Shown one piece after another: positions 61,475 through 64,000 of a stretch of 64,000 nt of DNA. This DNA comes from Paracoccus aerodenitrificans. Its GTDB lineage: Bacteria; Pseudomonadota; Alphaproteobacteria; Rhodobacterales; Rhodobacteraceae. The notes below the pieces were generated by a model. It was not told the DNA's origin. It saw nothing but the letters and a program-made list of their open reading frames with translations, and ran no database searches. The DNA lies in assembly GCF_027913215.1 (NCBI RefSeq), contig NZ_CP115784.1:2604001-2668000 (forward strand), written 5' to 3'. The translations under genes and the position numbers were made by a program. Within the stretch, counting starts at the first letter, position 1. The number at the start of each line of letters is the position of its first letter.

Positions 61475-63136
61475 GGCTCTGTCGCGCATTTGGTGCAGTT
61501 GAGTTGCCATAATGCTATATCTCGGCGAACTTGAAGGAGGTTGCCGATGGGTTCATGGTTTTCGCGGCGAGATTTTCTACCGGCGGGGTTGAAGGCCGAC
61601 CAGGTTGAGCTTGATGGCAACAGGATCCGGGTCCACGCCCGTTCCCTGGATGCCTCGGCAGCATGTCCCCGCTGCGGCGCGGTCTCTCGTCAATTCCACA
61701 ACAAGTATTGGCGTCGGCCAGCCGATCTCCCCGCCCATGGCCGAGAAGTTGAACTGGTGCTGCTGGTTCGTCGATTTTGTTGCCGCGCCGTAGGTTGCCC
61801 AACGAAGATTTTTTCAGAACGGTTCCCGCCTTATGTCACGCGGCCACATGCGCGCCGGACGTCACGCTTGCAGGAACTGGTGCGTCACATCGGCATTGCT
61901 CTCGGTGGGCCCCCGCGCAGGCGCTTGCCGGACGGCTTTTTGCTACCGGTGAGCAAAGACACGTTCCTGCGCAGCGTTCGGGCGAAGACCGAGGGGGCTG
62001 TCGCGGACCCCCGCGTGGTGGGTATCGACGACTGGGCATGGCGGAAGGGACAGCGCTACGGCACGCTGATCTGCGATCTCGAATGGCGGAAGGTCATCGA
62101 TCTGCTGCCCGACCGGGAGCCCGCCACTGTGGAAGCGTGGCTCCGCGCGCGTCCCGGGATCGAGATTGTTGCCCGTGATCGCAATGGTGGCTACGGCGGT
62201 GCCACCGCGCGCGCCCTGCCGGACGCGGTTCAAGTCGCGGATCGTTGGCATCTGTTAGAGAATGCAAGTGCCGCCTTCCTGACCGCCGTGCAGCGGAACA
62301 TGCCAGCCATTCGCAAGGCTATCGGGGTAGAGACCCTCGATCCGAGGCTTTTGACGGCAGCGGAAAGGCTGCAATTCGAGGGTTTTCAAAGGCGCCAGCA
62401 GACCAACCACATGGTCCGCCGAATGGCAGACGAGGGTGTTCCCATCAAACGGATCGTGCGCCTTACCGGGCTGAGCCGCGGTTTGGTCCGCCAGATCACC
62501 CGCGGTGAGCGAGAAGATGTTTTCCGCATCCGCGAGAGCAGCTTGACCGCTTGGTTGCCTCGGCTGGAACGGGAGTGGAGCGGCGGATGCCGTAATGGCG
62601 CAGAACTCTGGCGCCGGTTACGGGCTGATGGATTTCAAGGCAGTCTCCGGGTCGTCGGCGAGTGGGCAACACGCCAGCGACGCGCCGAACAAGCGTTGCC
62701 GTCCGGAACAGGAAAGTCGCCACCTGCCCGAAGGATTGCGCGGCTCCTGACCATGGGACGAGATCATCTGACTCGTGCCGATGCAATCCAGGTCGCGCGG
62801 ATCGAAGCGGCGCGACCAGCTCTGGCAACCGCCCGGGAACTGACCGACCGGTTCACTGACATGGTGCGAAACGCCCGTGAGAATGCCCTGGCCGCCTGGC
62901 TCGACGAAGCCGGAGGACAGCATGCTCTCATCCTTCGCCCGTGGCCTTCGTTGCGATCAGGCAGCAGTTGCCGCCGCGCTGCGGGAACCTTGGTCGAACG
63001 GGCAGACCGAGGGCCAGATCAATCGCCTGAAGACGCTGAAACGCCAGATGTATGGTCGCGCGAATATCGACCTGCTCAAAGCTCGGCTTGTCGCGCCATC
63101 ATAGTCGAAAAGGTGCATCAACTTTGAGTCAGAGCC
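61475..63136 (+). mobile_element. ISL3-family insertion sequence, about 1662 bp
   Basis: The ends GGCTCTGTCGCGCATTTGGTGCA (61475) and, in inverse, GGCTCTGACTCAAAGTTGATGCA (to 63136) form imperfect inverted repeats typical of ISL3. CAAAACT stands directly outside both ends (61468-61474 and 63137-63143), so the insertion is recent enough to keep its target duplication. It carries one transposase gene with a late frameshift. Confidence 0.85.
61547..63104 (+). pseudogene. ISL3-family transposase, broken by one inserted base near the C-terminus
   Basis: The reading frame starts at ATG 61547 after GAAGGAGG. The N-terminal zinc-finger-like part has CPRCGAVSRQFHNKYWRRPA, CCRAVGCPTKIFSERFP; the DDE core includes VVGIDDWAWRKGQRYGTL and VVARDRNGG-like AVQVADRWHLLENA. 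Around 62912-62916 (GGAGGA) one extra G shifts the frame. The expected end EPWSNGQTEGQINRLKTLKR, including the last catalytic Glu, continues in the next frame to 63104. The unshifted product ends in unrelated residues, so the copy is probably inactive unless the shift is bypassed. Confidence 0.8.
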
Positions 63137-63260
63137 CAAAACTGACCCCTATCTGGAGTTCGCCCCTTGAGCGGACCAGCCGGATATATTGAATTGACCG
63201 ATCTTGGAACTCACCCCGTTTCTGGTCCGGCCTTCATGCGACCTTTCGGGTTTTTGGTCC
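63137..63260 (+). mobile_element. Fragment resembling an IS21-family end
   Basis: Without the ISL3 insertion the sequence would run from TGTGGAACGGCATGCAAAACT into GACCCCTATCTGGAGTTCG. A related unit (ATTGACCGATCTTGGAACTC, then ACCCC) recurs about 50 bases on. Repeated units of this sort are usual at IS21 termini. No istA/istB coding sequence is present, so only an end survives. Confidence 0.4.
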
Positions 63261-63330
63261 TGCCCCCTGAAACTTGTCCGAGTTGATTGCGAAATTTTGG
63301 GTACATTTCTGGCACCAGAGGAGTGTACCG

Positions 63331-63475
63331 ATGCCGAAGAAAAGATTCAGCGACGAGCAGATTGCTTTTGCGTTGAGGCAAGCAGAGGCCGGAACGACGG
63401 TCGGCGAGATCTGCCGCAAGATGGGGATCGCGGAAGCGACGTTTTATCGCTGGAAGAAGGTCTATGAAGGGCGAT
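63331..63475 (+). pseudogene. IS3-family (IS407/IS2-like) orfA, interrupted
   Basis: It begins MPKKRFSDEQIAFALRQAEA and GTTVGEICRKMGIAEATFYR, the helix-turn-helix of IS3 orfA proteins. It stops being IS407-like after WKKVYEG, where the next IS3 element starts at 63476. The left end of this element is probably at about 63261 (TGCCCCCTGAAACTTGTCC). The rest of the element is not visible. Confidence 0.75.
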
Positions 63476-63524
63476 TGAACCGCCCCGGGTTTACCGGAGA
63501 GTAAAACACTCAAAGGATGAGCCC

Positions 63525-63858
63525 ATGACAAAGCAGAGATTCACCCCCGCCTATCCGGTCGAACTTCGCGAACGCGGCGTTCGGCTATTTCGAGAGGACC
63601 GTGCCGGTTACGCCAGCGACACGGTCGCTTACAAGGCGAATTGCGCCGAAGCTTGGCTGCTCACCTGACAGCCTTCGCGTCGGGTGTCAGCAGGCTGAAC
63701 GTGACGCCGGACAGCGCGGCGGTCTGACCAGCGCCGAGAAGGATCGTATCAAGGAATTGGAGCGGGAGAACCGTGAACTTCGCACCGCCAACGAGATCCT
63801 GAAGAAAGCATCTGCTTATTTCGCTGCGGCGGAGCTCGACCGCCCGTTCCGCAAATGA
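63525..63858 (+). pseudogene. IS3-family orfA with a one-base insertion
   Basis: It starts MTKQRFTPAYPVELRERGVR. Near 63640 the text GCGAATTGCG, where GCGATTGCG is expected, adds an A and leads to an early stop. The proper continuation LGCSPDSLRVGCQQAERDAG, EKDRIKELERENRELRTANE, ILKKASAYFAAAELDRPF lies in the next frame to 63858. The Leu/Glu-rich stretch is the usual coiled coil of orfA. Confidence 0.75.
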
Positions 63859-64000
63859 TCGCGTTCATCGACGATCACCGTTGTGTTCATGGTGTTGGGC
63901 CGATCTGCCGGGCTCTGGGGATCGCACCATCGACGTATCATGCCTTCAAGGCCGTCGAGCGTGATCCGGACCTGGCATCGGATCGGGCCAGGCAGGATCG
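63855..64000 (+). CDS. IS3-family orfB (transposase), 5' part only
   Basis: It starts ATG 63855, overlapping the orfA stop by four bases, and reads MIAFIDDHRCVHGVGPICRA, LGIAPSTYHAFKAVE to the window edge. This is the HTH_21-like N-terminus before the integrase core. In IS3 elements it is normally made as a fusion with orfA by frameshifting. It cannot be judged whether the rest is intact. Confidence 0.75.
   Translation, partial: MIAFIDDHRCVHGVGPICRALGIAPSTYHAFKAVERDPDLASDRARQD

Larger units (their letters stand above)
63476..64000 (+). mobile_element. IS3-family insertion sequence, right end beyond the window
   Basis: It starts TGAACCGCCCCGGGTTTACC at 63476, inside the orfA of another IS3-type element. 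It carries orfA (frameshifted) and the beginning of orfB. The right end is outside the window. Confidence 0.78.

Noticed and set aside
1..64000. CRISPR arrays, tRNA or rRNA genes, riboswitches
   Set aside because: No regularly spaced repeats, no tRNA-like T-loop or acceptor pattern and no rRNA sequence was noticed on reading. A covariance-model scan would be decisive and could not be run.

Overview
The window looks like an alphaproteobacterial replicon of the Rhodobacteraceae, probably Paracoccus or a close relative (inference). The basis is high G+C with tightly packed operons, frequent ATGA stop/start overlaps, many ABC importers, an ectABC-ask ectoine operon with a divergent MarR-type ectR, and IS5/IS427 elements. 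No rRNA, tRNA or ribosomal-protein gene and no CRISPR array was seen. That would fit an accessory part of the chromosome or a large extrachromosomal replicon.

Layout. 1-6 kb is one edge of a surface-polysaccharide locus: a Wzz/GumC-type co-polymerase cut by the window edge, two GT2 and one GT4 glycosyltransferases and a Wzx-like flippase. 6.3-17.2 kb is an amino-sugar catabolic locus. An ABC importer, a Gfo/Idh oxidoreductase and a MurQ-type etherase lie on the minus strand, with a BadF-type kinase, a GntR/UTRA regulator, a SIS-type GlcN-6-P deaminase and NagA on the plus strand. An 841-bp IS5-family element sits in the promoter region between the two arms. 17.3-19.9 kb holds an old yellow enzyme, a DUF983 protein and a LacI regulator. 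20.1-25.7 kb is a sugar locus with a TIM-barrel isomerase/epimerase, a Gfo/Idh oxidoreductase and an RbsABC-like importer. 25.8-29.6 kb is a complete Mla/MCE lipid-transport operon. 29.9-34.4 kb is the ectoine locus. 34.4-38.5 kb is an AttEFGH-like ABC transporter plus lipocalin-like protein. 38.6-43.9 kb is a Dpp/Opp peptide importer. 44.1-46.5 kb encodes a membrane-bound PQQ sugar/quinate dehydrogenase. 46.7-52.0 kb is an aromatic ring-cleavage cluster: DASS transporter, intradiol dioxygenase, GST, muconate-cycloisomerase-family enzyme and LysR regulator. A second copy of the same IS lies at 52.1-53.0 kb, in the same orientation as the first.

53.4-61.0 kb is the least described part: six genes on one strand that appear to build or decorate a surface glycan. 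They are a GT fused to a degenerate sulfotransferase-like domain, a sulfotransferase-like protein, a GSCFA-like protein that has lost the GSCFA motif, an SGNH-like protein, an intact GSCFA domain fused to an FkbM-like methyltransferase domain, and a second GT of the same family. The block is bounded by IS copy 2 on the left and, from 61.1 kb to the window end, by a nest of broken insertion sequences (IS630, IS21 end, ISL3 and two IS3-type elements).

How the genes work together. The amino-sugar arms together describe import, phosphorylation, lactyl-ether cleavage, deacetylation and deamination to fructose-6-P. A tandem repeat (TTGGTATT-GCT-TTGGTATT and a one-base variant) stands 20-23 bases upstream of both divergent genes, which suggests one regulator controlled both before the IS separated them. 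Functional assignments come from motifs and gene order read by eye; no database search was run.
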